64,000 nt of DNA, taken from Actinobacillus equuli. Lineage in GTDB: Bacteria > Pseudomonadota > Gammaproteobacteria > Enterobacterales > Pasteurellaceae. The first letter of the stretch is position 1, and the number at the start of each line of letters is the position of its first letter. Location of the stretch: NCBI RefSeq assembly GCF_900636745.1, contig NZ_LR134310.1:2304321-2368320 (forward strand), written 5' to 3'. The notes below the pieces were generated by a model, which was not told the DNA's origin, searched no databases, and saw only the letters and a program-made list of their open reading frames with translations. Shown in pieces: positions 18,799 through 27,958 of this stretch. A program made the translations under genes and the position numbers.

Positions 18799-18867
18799 TA
18801 CAGCTCCGATACATTTGTTATTTTTATATTATTGTTAAGTAAGACCTAGGAATGTTTTTGTATTCCC

Positions 18868-18925
18868 AAAAAAGATCAGCATTAAATTATTACGGTTTCA
18901 TAACTGATCAGACCCCTTGGAAGGG
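18868..18925 (-). ncRNA. Candidate short RNA or leader attenuator
   Basis: Starting about 7 nt after a good minus-strand promoter, the RNA would contain CCCTT-CC-AAGGG, then GATCAG and CTGATC (18909-18904 with 18879-18874) enclosing a 24-nt loop. T6 follows at 18873-18868. It could be a free RNA of about 60 nt or a transcription attenuator in front of the 61-residue membrane protein gene. The evidence is structural only. Confidence 0.4.
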
Positions 18926-18931
18926 CGCGCC

Positions 18932-18959
18932 ATTATAACGATTTTTTAGGAATACACAA
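18932..18959 (-). promoter_or_regulatory. Minus-strand promoter with GC-rich discriminator
   Basis: TTGTGT (18959-18954) and a perfect TATAAT (18937-18932) are 16 nt apart, followed at once by GGCGCGCCC. Such discriminators are typical of stringently controlled promoters like those of rRNA and tRNA. Confidence 0.6.
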
Positions 18960-19111
18960 TTAAAAGTACACAAAACTAGCAAATAATAAGTAGGTTTACT
19001 CTGTACAATAGAAAGATTATGCCTGATAAAGGTAAGGAATGACCTGTTCTAAAGAAGAAAATTCTTATATAATACTAAATTCATTATGTTAGGAAAATTA
19101 AAGGACTGTGA

Positions 19112-20140
19112 ATGAAGAAAAAAGCAATGCAGGCAGTGGGTTTCGGACTTTTTTGTGCGTTTTTAATTCTTTATATTGCTCCTTTAGTCAATAATAAGAT
19201 TAATCCGGTAGGACAATCGAATATTGCTATTGCCAGTTATCATGATGCGGTAAAATTAGCTTCTCCGGCCGTTGTAAATGTGTATAATCGCTCGCCAAGC
19301 CAAAACGGTGAAACTTTTGAAGTGAAAAATTTAGGCTCGGGTGTAATTATGACCGCTGATGGCTATATTTTAACGAATAAGCATGTTATTCAAAATGCGG
19401 CACAGATTATTGTTGCGTTACAAACAGGTAAAATTTCAGATGCAACCTTGGTTGGCGATGATACGCTTACCGATTTGGCAGTATTGAAAATTAAAGCGGA
19501 AAATTTGCCGACTATTCCCCAGAATGATGAGCGTCCAATTCGTATTGGTGATGTCGTATTTGCGATAGGTAACCCATTTAATTTAGGACAGAGTATTACA
19601 CAAGGTATTATCAGTGCTACAGGGCGTAATGCTTTAACAGATGGCGGTCGCCAGAATTTTATCCAAACGGATGCTTCGATTAATCGAGGTAATTCTGGAG
19701 GCGCATTAATCAATTCGGCTGGAGAGCTAGTAGGAATTAATACGTTAAGTCTTGGAAAAACCAGTGATGAATTAGCGGAAGGTTTGAATTTTGCTATTCC
19801 AATCAATTTGGCTAAGCAAATTATGAGCAAAATTATCAAAGATGGTCGGGTTATTCGTGGTTATTTTGGTGTAAATAGTTCATTATATTCAACGGCGAGT
19901 CAGGAAAAAACTAAAGGCGTGTTAATTACAGGAGTTGCGGAGAACGGTCCTGCTGCACAGGCTGGAATTAAAGATAAAGATCGTATCTTGAAAGTGGGCG
20001 ATGTGGATGCGGAATCACCAACGCAAATGATGGATTTACTTGCTAATATGAAACCAGGAACGCAAGTAAAGGTACAGATCTTACGTAACGGTCAAGTTAT
20101 GGAAGTTAATGTTATTATTGGTGAATTTCCAGAATTATAA
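19112..20140 (+). CDS. degS: Membrane-anchored serine endoprotease DegS
   Basis: DegS senses misfolded outer-membrane proteins and makes the first cut in anti-sigma factor RseA, starting the sigma-E response. The 342 residues show an N-terminal membrane anchor (about 7-25), a trypsin-like protease domain with triad His91 (TNKHV), Asp121 (LTDLAVLKI) and Ser195 (GNSGGALI), and a single PDZ domain at about 250-335. One PDZ domain and the uncleaved anchor separate it from the soluble two-PDZ proteases DegP and DegQ. rseA and rpoE are not in the window. Confidence 0.9.
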   Translation: MKKKAMQAVGFGLFCAFLILYIAPLVNNKINPVGQSNIAIASYHDAVKLASPAVVNVYNRSPSQNGETFEVKNLGSGVIMTADGYILTNKHVIQNAAQIIVALQTGKISDATLVGDDTLTDLAVLKIKAENLPTIPQNDERPIRIGDVVFAIGNPFNLGQSITQGIISATGRNALTDGGRQNFIQTDASINRGNSGGALINSAGELVGINTLSLGKTSDELAEGLNFAIPINLAKQIMSKIIKDGRVIRGYFGVNSSLYSTASQEKTKGVLITGVAENGPAAQAGIKDKDRILKVGDVDAESPTQMMDLLANMKPGTQVKVQILRNGQVMEVNVIIGEFPEL

Positions 20141-20170
20141 TGCTTTTCTCACTTTATTTAGGAACAATAC

Positions 20171-20845
20171 ATGAGCAATTTTATTATTACTGTTGATGGC
20201 CCTAGTGGTGCTGGCAAAGGTACATTATGCCATGCATTAGCTGAAAAATTAGGGTTCGATTTCTTAGATTCGGGTGCTATTTATCGCATTACTGCATTAG
20301 CGGCATTAAAAGCAGGTGTTGCATTAGATGATGAAGAACGTGTTGCTGAAGTCGGTCGTCACCTCAATGTAAAATTTACTCCTAAAAATGGCGAGATCAA
20401 AGTTATATTAGACGGTGAGAATGTCGGTGACCAAATTCGTACTGCTGAAGCTGGACAAAATGCCTCGAAAGTTGCTGTATTCCCAAAAGTACGAGATGCG
20501 TTATTGCAACGTCAGCGTGACTTCAGTTCTCCGAACGGTTTGATTGCGGATGGGCGAGATATGGGAACAGTCGTATTTCCAGAAGCTCAAGTGAAATTAT
20601 TTCTTGATGCAAGCGCTGAAGAACGCACAAAAAGACGTGTAAAACAGTTGCAAGAAAAGGGATTTAATGCTAACTTTGACGAGATTTTAGCCGAGATTAA
20701 AGAGCGTGACTTCCGTGATAGAAATCGCCCTGTTGCGCCGTTGGTTCCAGCTAAAGATGCGTTATTGTTAGATTCGACAAATCTGTCGATTGAAGAAGTA
20801 ATTGCTCAAGCATTAGAGCATATTGCGAAATTCAGAACAATTTAA
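20171..20845 (+). CDS. cmk: Cytidylate kinase
   Basis: Cmk phosphorylates CMP and dCMP for nucleotide recycling. The 224 residues have the P-loop [10 protein letters not shown] (about 10-19), DSGAIYR, and the nucleotide-binding segment [17 protein letters not shown], then the lid [11 protein letters not shown] and [13 protein letters not shown]. The gene is preceded by AGGAACA and lies 98 nt before rpsA, the conserved cmk-rpsA-ihfB order of gammaproteobacteria. Confidence 0.97.
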   Translation: MSNFIITVDGPSGAGKGTLCHALAEKLGFDFLDSGAIYRITALAALKAGVALDDEERVAEVGRHLNVKFTPKNGEIKVILDGENVGDQIRTAEAGQNASKVAVFPKVRDALLQRQRDFSSPNGLIADGRDMGTVVFPEAQVKLFLDASAEERTKRRVKQLQEKGFNANFDEILAEIKERDFRDRNRPVAPLVPAKDALLLDSTNLSIEEVIAQALEHIAKFRTI

Positions 20846-20943
20846 TGTTTATTTTGCTGAGCATAGGATGTGTTTGGTGATTATTACTAACCCCGTTTAA
20901 CAGGATGTTGGATGGATGTTCATTTTTATTTAAGAAGAAAATT
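20846..20943 (+). promoter_or_regulatory. rpsA leader with repeated GGATG motifs
   Basis: The 98-nt leader holds GGATG four times (20866, 20903, 20910, 20914) and ends in an A-rich stretch without a strong ribosome site (AAGAAGAAAATT before ATG). In E. coli the rpsA leader has GGA-bearing hairpins and no strong Shine-Dalgarno, and S1 represses its own translation there. The same kind of control is likely here. Confidence 0.5.
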
Positions 20944-22611
20944 ATGTCAGAAAATTTTGCTCAACTACTTGAAGAATTCCTAGCAACAGAAGCTCGTTTA
21001 GGTTCTGTAGTTAAAGGTACTGTAGTAGCTATCCAAAAAGGCTATGTAATCGTTGATACAGGTTTTAAATCTGAATCATCAATCCCAGCTGAAGAATTCA
21101 CAAATGCTCAAGGCGAACTTGAAGTTCAAGTTGGCGACCAAGTAGACGTGGTTCTTAAAGCAGTTGAAGATGGCTTCGGTGAAACAGTAGTTTCTCGTGG
21201 TGATGCAAAACGTAACGAAGCTTGGATTGCTTTAGAGAAAGCATTCGAAGAACAAGCTACTGTTATCGGTTTTGTTAACGGTAAAGTAAAAGGTGGTTTC
21301 ACTGTTGAATTAAACGGTGTTCGTGCATTCTTACCAGGTTCATTAGTTGATACTCGTCCAGTTCGCGATTCTTTAAACTTAGAAGGTAAAGAGTTAGAAT
21401 TCAAAGTAATCAAACTTGACCAAAAACGTAACAACGTAGTTGTTTCTCGTCGTGCTGTAATCGAATCAGAAAGCAACCAAGATCGTGATGAAGTATTAGC
21501 GAACTTAGTTGAAGGTTCTGTAGTTAAAGGTACAGTTAAAAACTTAACTGACTACGGTGCATTCGTTGATTTAGGTGGCGTTGACGGTTTATTACACATC
21601 ACTGATATGGCTTGGAAACGTGTTAAACACCCAAGCGAAGTTGTTAACGTAGGTGATGAAGTAACTGTTAAAGTATTAAAATTTGACAAAGACCGTACTC
21701 GTGTATCATTAGGCTTAAAACAATTAGGTCAAGATCCATGGGCTGCAATCGCTCAAAACCACCCAGTAAACAGCAAATTAACTGGTAAAGTAACTAACTT
21801 AACAGACTACGGCTGTTTCGTTGAAATTTTAGACGGTGTTGAAGGTTTAGTTCACGTTTCAGAAATGGATTGGACAAACAAAAACATCCACCCATCTAAA
21901 GTTGTTAGCGTAGGTGATGTAGTTGAAGTAATGGTACTTGAAGTTGATGAAGAACGTCGTCGTATCTCATTAGGTTTAAAACAATGTAAAGCAAACCCTT
22001 GGGAACACTTCGCAGCAACTCACAACAAAAACGATAAAGTGACAGGTAAAATCAAATCTATCACTGATTTCGGTATCTTCATTGGTCTTGAAGGTGGTAT
22101 CGACGGTTTAGTTCACTTATCTGACATTTCTTGGAATGTTTCAGGTGAAGAAGCTGTTCGTAACTACAAAAAAGGTGACGAAGTAGAAGCTGTTGTATTA
22201 CAAGTTGATGCAGTGAAAGAGCGTATTTCTTTAGGTATCAAACAATTAGAATCAGATCCGTTCACAAACTTCGTAGACAGCACTAAAAAAGGTGCTATCG
22301 TGACTGGTAAAGTTGTAGAAGTTGATGCTAAAGGTGTTAAAGTTGAGTTAGAAGGTGGCGTGGAAGCGTTCATCCGTGCTAACGAAGCAACTCGTGATCG
22401 CGTTGAAGATATCACTACAGTAATTTCTGCTGGTGATTCAATCGAAGCGAAATACACAGGCGTTGATCGTAAATCTCGCGTTGTTAACTTATCTGTTCGT
22501 GCGAAAGATGAAGCTGAAGAATCAGCAGCAATCGCTCAAGTGAACAAACAACAAGAAGTTGAGATGCCAAACGCAATGGCAGCAGCTTTCCAAGCAGCTA
22601 AAGGCGAATAA
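20944..22611 (+). CDS. rpsA: 30S ribosomal protein S1
   Basis: S1 binds mRNA on the 30S subunit and helps initiation on structured or leaderless messages. The start at 20944 ([20 protein letters not shown]) gives 555 residues, close to 557 in E. coli. Six S1 repeats are visible; repeats 3-6 carry the phrases [53 protein letters not shown] and [17 protein letters not shown]. Codon use is strongly biased, as expected for a highly expressed gene. An upstream ATG at 20917 has no support from homology. Confidence 0.97.
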   Translation: MSENFAQLLEEFLATEARLGSVVKGTVVAIQKGYVIVDTGFKSESSIPAEEFTNAQGELEVQVGDQVDVVLKAVEDGFGETVVSRGDAKRNEAWIALEKAFEEQATVIGFVNGKVKGGFTVELNGVRAFLPGSLVDTRPVRDSLNLEGKELEFKVIKLDQKRNNVVVSRRAVIESESNQDRDEVLANLVEGSVVKGTVKNLTDYGAFVDLGGVDGLLHITDMAWKRVKHPSEVVNVGDEVTVKVLKFDKDRTRVSLGLKQLGQDPWAAIAQNHPVNSKLTGKVTNLTDYGCFVEILDGVEGLVHVSEMDWTNKNIHPSKVVSVGDVVEVMVLEVDEERRRISLGLKQCKANPWEHFAATHNKNDKVTGKIKSITDFGIFIGLEGGIDGLVHLSDISWNVSGEEAVRNYKKGDEVEAVVLQVDAVKERISLGIKQLESDPFTNFVDSTKKGAIVTGKVVEVDAKGVKVELEGGVEAFIRANEATRDRVEDITTVISAGDSIEAKYTGVDRKSRVVNLSVRAKDEAEESAAIAQVNKQQEVEMPNAMAAAFQAAKGE

Positions 22612-22629
22612 TTAGCGTCTTTCTAATTG

Positions 22630-22665
22630 AAAGCGGGTATGTGAAAGCATATCCGCTTTAATTTA
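22630..22665 (+). terminator. Partial terminator between rpsA and ihfB
   Basis: AAAGCGGGTATG and CATATCCGCTTT pair around TGAAAG, followed by AATTTAAAT. The weak T-tract suggests partial read-through into ihfB. Confidence 0.7.
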
Positions 22666-22682
22666 AATAATCAGGAGAAACT

Positions 22683-22964
22683 ATGACTAAATCAGAACTT
22701 ATTGACAATTTAGTATCACTTAATCCGACATTGCAAGTAAAATCTGTGGAAGATGGCGTAAAAGAGCTTTTAGAGCAAATTATGCTGTCTTTAGAACAGG
22801 GTGAACGAGTTGAGGTAAGAGGATTTGGTAGTTTTTCTTTACATTATCGCCAGCCTCGTCTAGGTCGTAATCCTAAAACAGGTGAAAGTGTTAAATTAGA
22901 TGCGAAATACGTCCCTCATTTTAAAGCGGGAAAAGATTTAAAAGAACGTGTTGATTTAGCATAA
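22683..22964 (+). CDS. ihfB: Integration host factor beta subunit
   Basis: IHF bends DNA sharply at specific sites in recombination, replication and transcription. This 93-residue HU/IHF-fold protein has [17 protein letters not shown], the beta-arm region [30 protein letters not shown], and a [14 protein letters not shown] end. The RGFGSF and GRNPKTG phrases are characteristic. GGAGAAA precedes the start. The order rpsA-ihfB-lapA-lapB is conserved in enterics. Confidence 0.96.
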   Translation: MTKSELIDNLVSLNPTLQVKSVEDGVKELLEQIMLSLEQGERVEVRGFGSFSLHYRQPRLGRNPKTGESVKLDAKYVPHFKAGKDLKERVDLA

Positions 22965-23016
22965 ATAGTTGTATCATAACTATTTGTTTTACCTATCTAA
23001 ATAGAGGAAAGAGACG

Positions 23017-23307
23017 ATGAAATATATTTTAGGTATTTTAATTACCTTAGCGGTAATTATGGTTGCGGTAACCATTGGTGCAAATAACGATCAATTAATT
23101 ACTTTTAATTATGTACTTGCACAAAGTGAACTACGTTTATCTAGCCTCGTTGCGATTTTATTTGGTTTCGGCTTAATTTTAGGTTGGTTAATTACGGGTG
23201 TATTCTATTTGCGTCTTAAATTACAAAATATTGCACTCAATCGCCGAGTGAAAAGACAGGCGCAGCAAATTACAGAATTAACGACCACTACGCCAAAGGC
23301 TGAGTAA
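23017..23307 (+). CDS. lapA: Lipopolysaccharide assembly protein A
   Basis: This 96-residue inner-membrane protein of the LapA (YciS) family has two membrane helices (about 3-20 and 40-65) followed by a charged coiled-coil tail, RLKLQNIALNRRVKRQAQQI. It is thought to act with LapB, which controls LpxC turnover and LPS assembly. GAGGAAAGAGACG precedes the ATG. Its TAA stop overlaps the ATG of lapB by one base (TAATG), which indicates coupled translation. Confidence 0.92.
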   Translation: MKYILGILITLAVIMVAVTIGANNDQLITFNYVLAQSELRLSSLVAILFGFGLILGWLITGVFYLRLKLQNIALNRRVKRQAQQITELTTTTPKAE

Positions 23308-24494
23308 TGCTTGAACTACTGTTCCTTTTATTGCCAATTGCCGCTCTTTACGGGTGGTATATGGGACAACGCAGTGCAAAAAAGGATCAAGAATCTGTCA
23401 ATAACAAATTTTCCCGTGATTATGTTACGGGTTTGAATTTTCTTTTATCTAATCAGCAGGAAAAGGCAGTTGATCTTTTTCTGTCGATGCTCCAAAAACA
23501 AGAATCTGAAAATCAGATTACTACCGAATCTCAATTTGAAGCCGAGCTTACACTAGGAAATTTATTTCGTTCCCGTGGTGAAGTTGATCGTGCCTTACGT
23601 ATTCATCAAGCACTTGATGCAAGTCCTCATTATTCTATAGAACAAAAATTACTTGCTAAGCAGCAGCTGGCCAAAGACTTTATGGCTGCCGGTTTTTATG
23701 ACCGTGCCGAAAATTACTATATCTTATTACTTGATGAGCCTGAATTTGCGGTTAATTCGTTAACGCAATTAATGGCGATTTATCAAAAAACTAAAGAGTG
23801 GAAGAAAGCGATAAATGTCTCAGAAAAACTCTTAAAAATTGAACCGGATACAGATAAAGTACCATTAGCACATTATTATTGTGAATATGCACAAACAATA
23901 AAAGCGGAAAACGTTGAAGAGCATTTAAGTGCTTTAAAGAAAGCATTGGAATATTATCCGCTTTGTGCGAGAGCCTCTATTTTGTTAGGTGATTATTATT
24001 TAGAGCAGTACCAGTTTAAACATGCTTTAGTGAATTTTGAACATATTCTCTTGCAAGATCCAAACTATATCAGCGAAGTTTTACAGAAAATTAAGGCTTG
24101 CTACATTGCACTTAACGATTTAGTTAATTATGAGTTATTTCTTATTCGTGCGAATCAAATAAAACACAATAGCAGTGTAGATATCGCATTAACTGAGTTT
24201 ATTGAGCAAAAAGATGGGGTCATTGCAGCACATTCAAAGCTTTATCAGCAATTGAGTCAGTATCCTAATATGCTAACCTTTCATCGATTTATTCATTATC
24301 AAATCAATGAAGCGGAAGAAGGAAGCGCAAAGGAGAGTTTAGTGCTTTTACATAATATGGTAGGCGAGCGTATTAAAAAAGGTTTCCAATATCGCTGCTT
24401 GAATTGCGGTTACCAAAGTTATCGCCTTAGTTGGTATTGTCCTTCTTGTCGTCAATGGGAACAGATCAAACCGATTCATAGTATTGATACATAA
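23307..24494 (+). CDS. lapB: Lipopolysaccharide assembly protein B (TPR, rubredoxin-type zinc domain)
   Basis: LapB (YciM) is a membrane-anchored TPR scaffold that promotes FtsH-dependent degradation of LpxC and so balances LPS against phospholipid. The 395-residue protein has an N-terminal anchor (1-20), TPR repeats from about 35 to 340, and a C-terminal rubredoxin-like knuckle, CLNCGYQ...WYCPSC, at about 364-385. All four Cys are present. It overlaps lapA by one base. pyrF follows after 42 nt, as in E. coli. Confidence 0.95.
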   Translation: MLELLFLLLPIAALYGWYMGQRSAKKDQESVNNKFSRDYVTGLNFLLSNQQEKAVDLFLSMLQKQESENQITTESQFEAELTLGNLFRSRGEVDRALRIHQALDASPHYSIEQKLLAKQQLAKDFMAAGFYDRAENYYILLLDEPEFAVNSLTQLMAIYQKTKEWKKAINVSEKLLKIEPDTDKVPLAHYYCEYAQTIKAENVEEHLSALKKALEYYPLCARASILLGDYYLEQYQFKHALVNFEHILLQDPNYISEVLQKIKACYIALNDLVNYELFLIRANQIKHNSSVDIALTEFIEQKDGVIAAHSKLYQQLSQYPNMLTFHRFIHYQINEAEEGSAKESLVLLHNMVGERIKKGFQYRCLNCGYQSYRLSWYCPSCRQWEQIKPIHSIDT

Positions 24495-24536
24495 ACACGT
24501 AAATATATTTATAAACTGAAAATTGAGGAGCCCTAT

Positions 24537-25229
24537 ATGGATAATAAAATTATTGTTGCCTTAGATTATGAAACGGAACATGAAGCCTTAAGCTTTGTGG
24601 ATCAAGTCGATCCTTCTCTTTGCCGTTTAAAAGTTGGCAAAGAAATGTTTACCACCTTAGGAACAAATTTTGTTAAACAATTACATGAACGTAAATTTGA
24701 TGTCTTCCTCGATTTAAAATATCATGACATTCCGAATACTGTTGCTCGTGCGGTACGTTCTGCTGCTGATTTAGGTGTTTGGATGGTCGATTTACACGCT
24801 TCAGGTGGTTTAACCATGATGGAAGAAGCGAAAAAAATTCTTGAGCCGTATGGCAAAGATGCACCGTTATTAATTGCCGTAACAGTATTAACCAGTATGG
24901 AAGATTTAGACTTGTTACAAATTGGGATTAACGCTTCACCGATGGAACAAGTTATTCGTTTAGCGCACTTGGCGCAACGTGCCGGTTTAGACGGCGTGGT
25001 TTGTTCTCCACAAGAAGTGGAAGTGCTTCGTACGCATTGTGGTAAAGACTTTAAATTAGTCACACCGGGTATTCGTCCGGAAGGTTCGGATTTTGGTGAT
25101 CAGCGCCGTGTAATGACACCAAAACAAGCAATTGATACTGGTTCAGACTATTTAGTGATTGGTCGACCGATTACCCAAGCTCAAGAGCCATTAGCGGTAT
25201 TAAAATCAATTAATGCTTCTATTCGTTAA
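24537..25229 (+). CDS. pyrF: Orotidine 5'-phosphate decarboxylase
   Basis: PyrF makes UMP from OMP, the last step of pyrimidine synthesis. The 230 residues carry the catalytic Asp59-Lys61-Asp64 array in [11 protein letters not shown], plus [40 protein letters not shown] and [15 protein letters not shown] precedes the ATG. yciH lies downstream beyond a terminator, echoing the E. coli pyrF-yciH pair. Confidence 0.97.
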   Translation: MDNKIIVALDYETEHEALSFVDQVDPSLCRLKVGKEMFTTLGTNFVKQLHERKFDVFLDLKYHDIPNTVARAVRSAADLGVWMVDLHASGGLTMMEEAKKILEPYGKDAPLLIAVTVLTSMEDLDLLQIGINASPMEQVIRLAHLAQRAGLDGVVCSPQEVEVLRTHCGKDFKLVTPGIRPEGSDFGDQRRVMTPKQAIDTGSDYLVIGRPITQAQEPLAVLKSINASIR

Positions 25230-25246
25230 TTGATGATTGATTGTTT

Positions 25247-25273
25247 AAGGTGGGCTGTGTGTCCACCTTTTTC
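25247..25273 (+). terminator. Terminator after pyrF
   Basis: AAGGTGG and CCACCTT pair around GCTGTGTGT, followed by TTTTC. Read-through into yciH is possible. Confidence 0.8.
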
Positions 25274-25276
25274 ATT

Positions 25277-25292
25277 TTAAGCGGTCAAATTT
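25277..25292 (+). repeat. Uptake signal before yciH
   Basis: TTAAGCGGTCAAATTT matches the Apl-type signal except for the first two bases. It directly precedes the yciH start and may limit its ribosome site, which is weak. Confidence 0.75.
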
Positions 25293-25308
25293 TTAGGATT
25301 TTTTACTG

Positions 25309-25620
25309 ATGACATTAGTATATTCAACAGAGAGTGGGCGTATTGTGCCTGAGAAAGTAAAAGCGGAGCGTCCCAAAGGTGATGGAATTGTTCGTATTCA
25401 GCGTCAAACCAGCGGCAGAAAAGGTAAGGGAGTGTGTGTAATCAGCGGATTGGATTTGGATGATGTTGAACTCAAATTATTAGCAGCAGAACTGAAAAAA
25501 CGTAGTGGTGTTGGCGGTTCAGTAAAAGATGGATTGATTGAGATTCAAGGCGATAATCGAGATTTACTGAAACAAATTTTGGAACAAAAAGGCTTTAAAG
25601 TAAAACTTGCCGGTGGTTAA
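25309..25620 (+). CDS. yciH: SUI1/eIF1-family protein YciH
   Basis: This 103-residue protein has the SUI1 fold: IVRIQRQTSGRKGKGVCVISGLDLDD, AAELKKRSGVGGSVKDGLIEIQGDNRDLLKQILEQKGFKVK (phrases joined for description). Eukaryotic eIF1 relatives check start-codon selection, and E. coli YciH has been proposed to affect initiation fidelity or stress translation; its role is not settled. The start lacks a strong Shine-Dalgarno. It converges on yhbP across an inverted uptake-signal pair. Confidence 0.92.
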   Translation: MTLVYSTESGRIVPEKVKAERPKGDGIVRIQRQTSGRKGKGVCVISGLDLDDVELKLLAAELKKRSGVGGSVKDGLIEIQGDNRDLLKQILEQKGFKVKLAGG

Positions 25621-25630
25621 TCATCGTTAT

Positions 25631-25688
25631 ACAAGCGGTTAAATTTCACTAATTTTTTGCAAAATTTTAGCCAAATTTAACCGCTTGT
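25631..25688. repeat. Inverted uptake-signal pair between yciH and yhbP
   Basis: ACAAGCGGT (25631-25639) and ACCGCTTGT (25680-25688) are perfect cores in opposite orientation, each followed inward by an AAATTT tail, around TTTTTTGCAAAATTTT. It probably acts as terminator for both converging genes. Confidence 0.92.
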
Positions 25689-25700
25689 TTTCTTAGAAAA

Positions 25701-26141
25701 CTAGACTTCTTCTCTTTCCCAAATGGTTTTCTTTGCGAAAACCAATTTATTCCCAGTATGTTTAATCATATCAAAGCGAATTTCCCATACATCACTCGGT
25801 TTTAAGCGGGCGATTGGATGGCGAGTATAATAGCAATCTAAAGCCTCTTGGCGAGCTGTTGAATCAATCAAACAGGTGCAATGCGCTGAGAATTGAACAC
25901 CTTCAATGTCGGTAAGCGTTTCAACTTGAGCGGCAATTGTGCCTACAATATGTGAGTTTTCTTGCATCAACAGACCGTGGCGAGTGTTTTTATCGGTAAG
26001 AATGATTAAGCGAACTTGTTCGCTATCGAAAGCATAAAAACAGTTTGCCGCCCAAAAGTCATTTTTGCCATAGACAGCAAAACTCACGACATGATTTTGG
26101 TGGATAAAGCGGCTGATATGGGAGGGAAGTTTCTGCATCAT
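25701..26141 (-). CDS. yhbP: YhbP-family (UPF0306) flavin-type split-barrel protein
   Basis: This 146-residue protein aligns well with E. coli YhbP: HVVSFAVYGKNDFWAANCFYAFD, ILTDKNTRHG, VGTIAAQVETLTDIEGVQF, and the end KLVFAKKTIWERE. The fold is that of pyridoxamine-phosphate-oxidase-like FMN proteins, but no substrate is known. The start has two ATGs (26141, 26138) and a weak ribosome site. It is downstream of yqgA and ubiX on the same strand. Confidence 0.85.
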   Translation of the reverse strand: MMQKLPSHISRFIHQNHVVSFAVYGKNDFWAANCFYAFDSEQVRLIILTDKNTRHGLLMQENSHIVGTIAAQVETLTDIEGVQFSAHCTCLIDSTARQEALDCYYTRHPIARLKPSDVWEIRFDMIKHTGNKLVFAKKTIWEREEV

Positions 26142-26190
26142 ATATTCTTTTAGAATATCCCGACAGAATAGTGGGATATTGCGTCTATTA

Positions 26191-26904
26191 TTAAGCTACA
26201 AACATTTGCCAAAAATAAGAGAAAGGCATCACTAAAATCAGTGCCGGCAGCATATTGGCAACGGCAAAATGTTTGATACCGCAGATACGTAAGCCGGTTG
26301 CGAGCATAATAAAGCCGCCGGCAGTTGAGAAGTCGGCGAGCATATTTGGTGTAGTGAGCGGCATAATCAAGCTGGCTAATAATGCTAAGCTGACTTGCAC
26401 GAGAATCAATGGCACGGCAATGCTTGAAACCGCATAGCCCAGAGTAGCGGCAAAAATGCCGGCAGTGAAGAAATCTAAGATCGCTTTAATAAACAATACG
26501 GATGGGTCGCCGGTCATGCCTTCTTTCATTGAGCCGAATACGCCCATACCGCTGGCACAGAACAAAATTAAAATCGCCACAAATTGATTTAAGAATTCTT
26601 GGTGTGAAACACCGGATGGTGGGAAAATTTTATCCACCGTACCTCGCATTTTACCGGCTAAGCTACCGATACCTTTTTCTAAACAAATTAACTCACCGAT
26701 AATTGTTCCAACAATTAATGCCAATACCACGGCAGACATATTTTTTGCGCCGATAATCAACATAATGCCCAAGCCCATTGAGCAAAGCCCAAATAGCGGA
26801 GGTAAGTTACTTTTCACTCGCTCGGGTAATTTTGCACCTAAAAATGCACCGATAAGTCCGCCGATTAATACGGCGGCACCATTGACATAAGGGCCTACGA
26901 GCAT
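26191..26904 (-). CDS. yqgA: DUF554 membrane protein (YqgA type)
   Basis: This 237-residue integral membrane protein has about six to seven helices and many glycines: PYVNGAAVLIGGLIGAFLG, LFGLCSMGLGIMLIIGA, FCASGMGVFGSMKEGMTGDPS, GGFIMLATGLRI. It fits the DUF554/YqgA family. The function is unknown; a transport role is only a guess. The start is two bases past the ubiX stop, with AAGGAG inside the last ubiX codons, so the two are translated as a unit. Confidence 0.85.
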   Translation of the reverse strand: MLVGPYVNGAAVLIGGLIGAFLGAKLPERVKSNLPPLFGLCSMGLGIMLIIGAKNMSAVVLALIVGTIIGELICLEKGIGSLAGKMRGTVDKIFPPSGVSHQEFLNQFVAILILFCASGMGVFGSMKEGMTGDPSVLFIKAILDFFTAGIFAATLGYAVSSIAVPLILVQVSLALLASLIMPLTTPNMLADFSTAGGFIMLATGLRICGIKHFAVANMLPALILVMPFSYFWQMFVA

Positions 26905-26906
26905 TC

Positions 26907-27479
26907 TTACTCCTTATTGTTAGTTTCGCCCCAGCGAGGCATTGGTAAATTGAAATCAAATAGATCTAATGCTTTAGAAACACTGTGTGTTACCAGCTCA
27001 TCTATTGTAGTTGGGTTTTGATAGAAAGCGGGTACCGGCGGGAAAATGATGCCGCCCATTTCTGTGACTCGGCGCATATTATCAATATGGGCTAAGTTAA
27101 ATGGGGTTTCTCGTACCATTAGTACCAATTTACGACGTTCTTTTAATACGACATCTGCCGCTCGAGTTAAAAGATTATCGCTAAAACCAAGCGCAATTGC
27201 TGAAAGCGTGCGAATTGAGCAGGGGGCGACCAACATACCGAGGGTTTTAAAAGAACCGCTGGCAATACTTGCGCCGACATTGTGAATAGAGTGTACTTGT
27301 GAAGCTAAATCTAGCAGCTGTTCCCGCTCAATATTCGTTTCTAATGAACGAGTCATTTCTGCCCCTTTAGTGAGTACTAAATGGGTTTCCACATCAAGCG
27401 ATTTAAGTAATTCAAGTGCTTTATAGCCGTATTGAAAGCCACTTGCACCACTAATACCAATAATAATTCGTTGTTTCAT
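26907..27479 (-). CDS. ubiX: Flavin prenyltransferase UbiX
   Basis: UbiX joins dimethylallyl phosphate to FMN to make prenylated FMN, the cofactor of UbiD-type decarboxylases in ubiquinone synthesis. The 190 residues have [11 protein letters not shown] (8-18), [22 protein letters not shown], and [20 protein letters not shown]. These are the flavin-phosphate and catalytic segments of the family. The gene is the first of a ubiX-yqgA pair. Confidence 0.95.
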   Translation of the reverse strand: MKQRIIIGISGASGFQYGYKALELLKSLDVETHLVLTKGAEMTRSLETNIEREQLLDLASQVHSIHNVGASIASGSFKTLGMLVAPCSIRTLSAIALGFSDNLLTRAADVVLKERRKLVLMVRETPFNLAHIDNMRRVTEMGGIIFPPVPAFYQNPTTIDELVTHSVSKALDLFDFNLPMPRWGETNNKE

Positions 27480-27489
27480 AAGTAACTAA

Positions 27490-27536
27490 AAAAGCGGTCG
27501 AATTTTGCAAAAAAATTGCAAATTTTGACCGCTTAT
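27490..27536. repeat. Inverted uptake-signal pair between sirB2 and ubiX
   Basis: AAAAGCGGT (27490-27498) and ACCGCTTAT (27528-27536) face each other with TCGAATTT and AAATTTTG tails. It lies just after the sirB2 stop and probably ends that transcript. Confidence 0.85.
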
Positions 27537-27540
27537 AAGA

Positions 27541-27912
27541 TTAGCGCAAGGTCGCTACCAGCATGGTTAACATAAAACTTATCACGGCTAAGATAAAGTT
27601 CTTAAGCGAGAACGGTTGGGATTTTTTAAATGCTTTCGCACTGAATACGATATAAAGCACTAAAAACGCAATCTTAGGGATAAGCCACTGCATTTCATTT
27701 AGGGCATAGATACCGTTTGAAAGCAAAATCACGAGTAGAATGATGCCTGAAACAAGTAATAGCGTATCAATGAGGTGCGGAGCAATACGTAAAATTTTAT
27801 ATTGACGCCAGTCCACCATTTTTGACGCGAGTACGCCACGTGTCAGTAACAAGATCAAGCTGATATAGGCAAAGCCTACATGGGCTAACACTAATTGAGG
27901 AAAAAATTCCAT
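27541..27912 (-). CDS. SirB2-family membrane protein
   Basis: This 123-residue protein has four membrane helices, with the SirB2-family pattern: AHVGFAYISLILLLTRG near the start, then RIAPHLIDTLLLVSGI, and KIAFLVLYIVFSAKAF. SirB2 relatives lie next to prfA/prmC in enterics, and their function is not established. I start at 27912, since GGGAG lies five bases before that ATG; a GTG six bases further up adds two residues. The neighbours here are ubiX and darP rather than prmC. Confidence 0.8.
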   Translation of the reverse strand: MEFFPQLVLAHVGFAYISLILLLTRGVLASKMVDWRQYKILRIAPHLIDTLLLVSGIILLVILLSNGIYALNEMQWLIPKIAFLVLYIVFSAKAFKKSQPFSLKNFILAVISFMLTMLVATLR

Positions 27913-27937
27913 AATCACTCCCAGATTAAATAAAAAA

Positions 27938-27954
27938 ATAAGCGGTCAAAATTG
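27938..27954. repeat. Uptake signal between darP and sirB2
   Basis: ATAAGCGGTCAAAATT is one base off the Apl-type core. It fills the short gap after the darP stop. Confidence 0.75.
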
Positions 27955-27958
27955 CAAA

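Larger units (their letters stand above)
18799..19111. other. 313-nt intergenic region with divergent promoters
   Basis: The region separates the minus-strand small membrane protein gene from degS. It holds a minus-strand promoter (18932-18959), a minus-strand hairpin with T6 (18868-18909), and a plus-strand TATAAT about 40 nt before degS near 19067. I see no further open reading frame with a ribosome site. Confidence 0.6.

Noticed and set aside
19390..19839. 149-codon minus-strand frame inside degS
   Set aside because: It is antisense to the protease domain and its composition (Ile/Pro/Ser-rich) is typical of a shadow frame.
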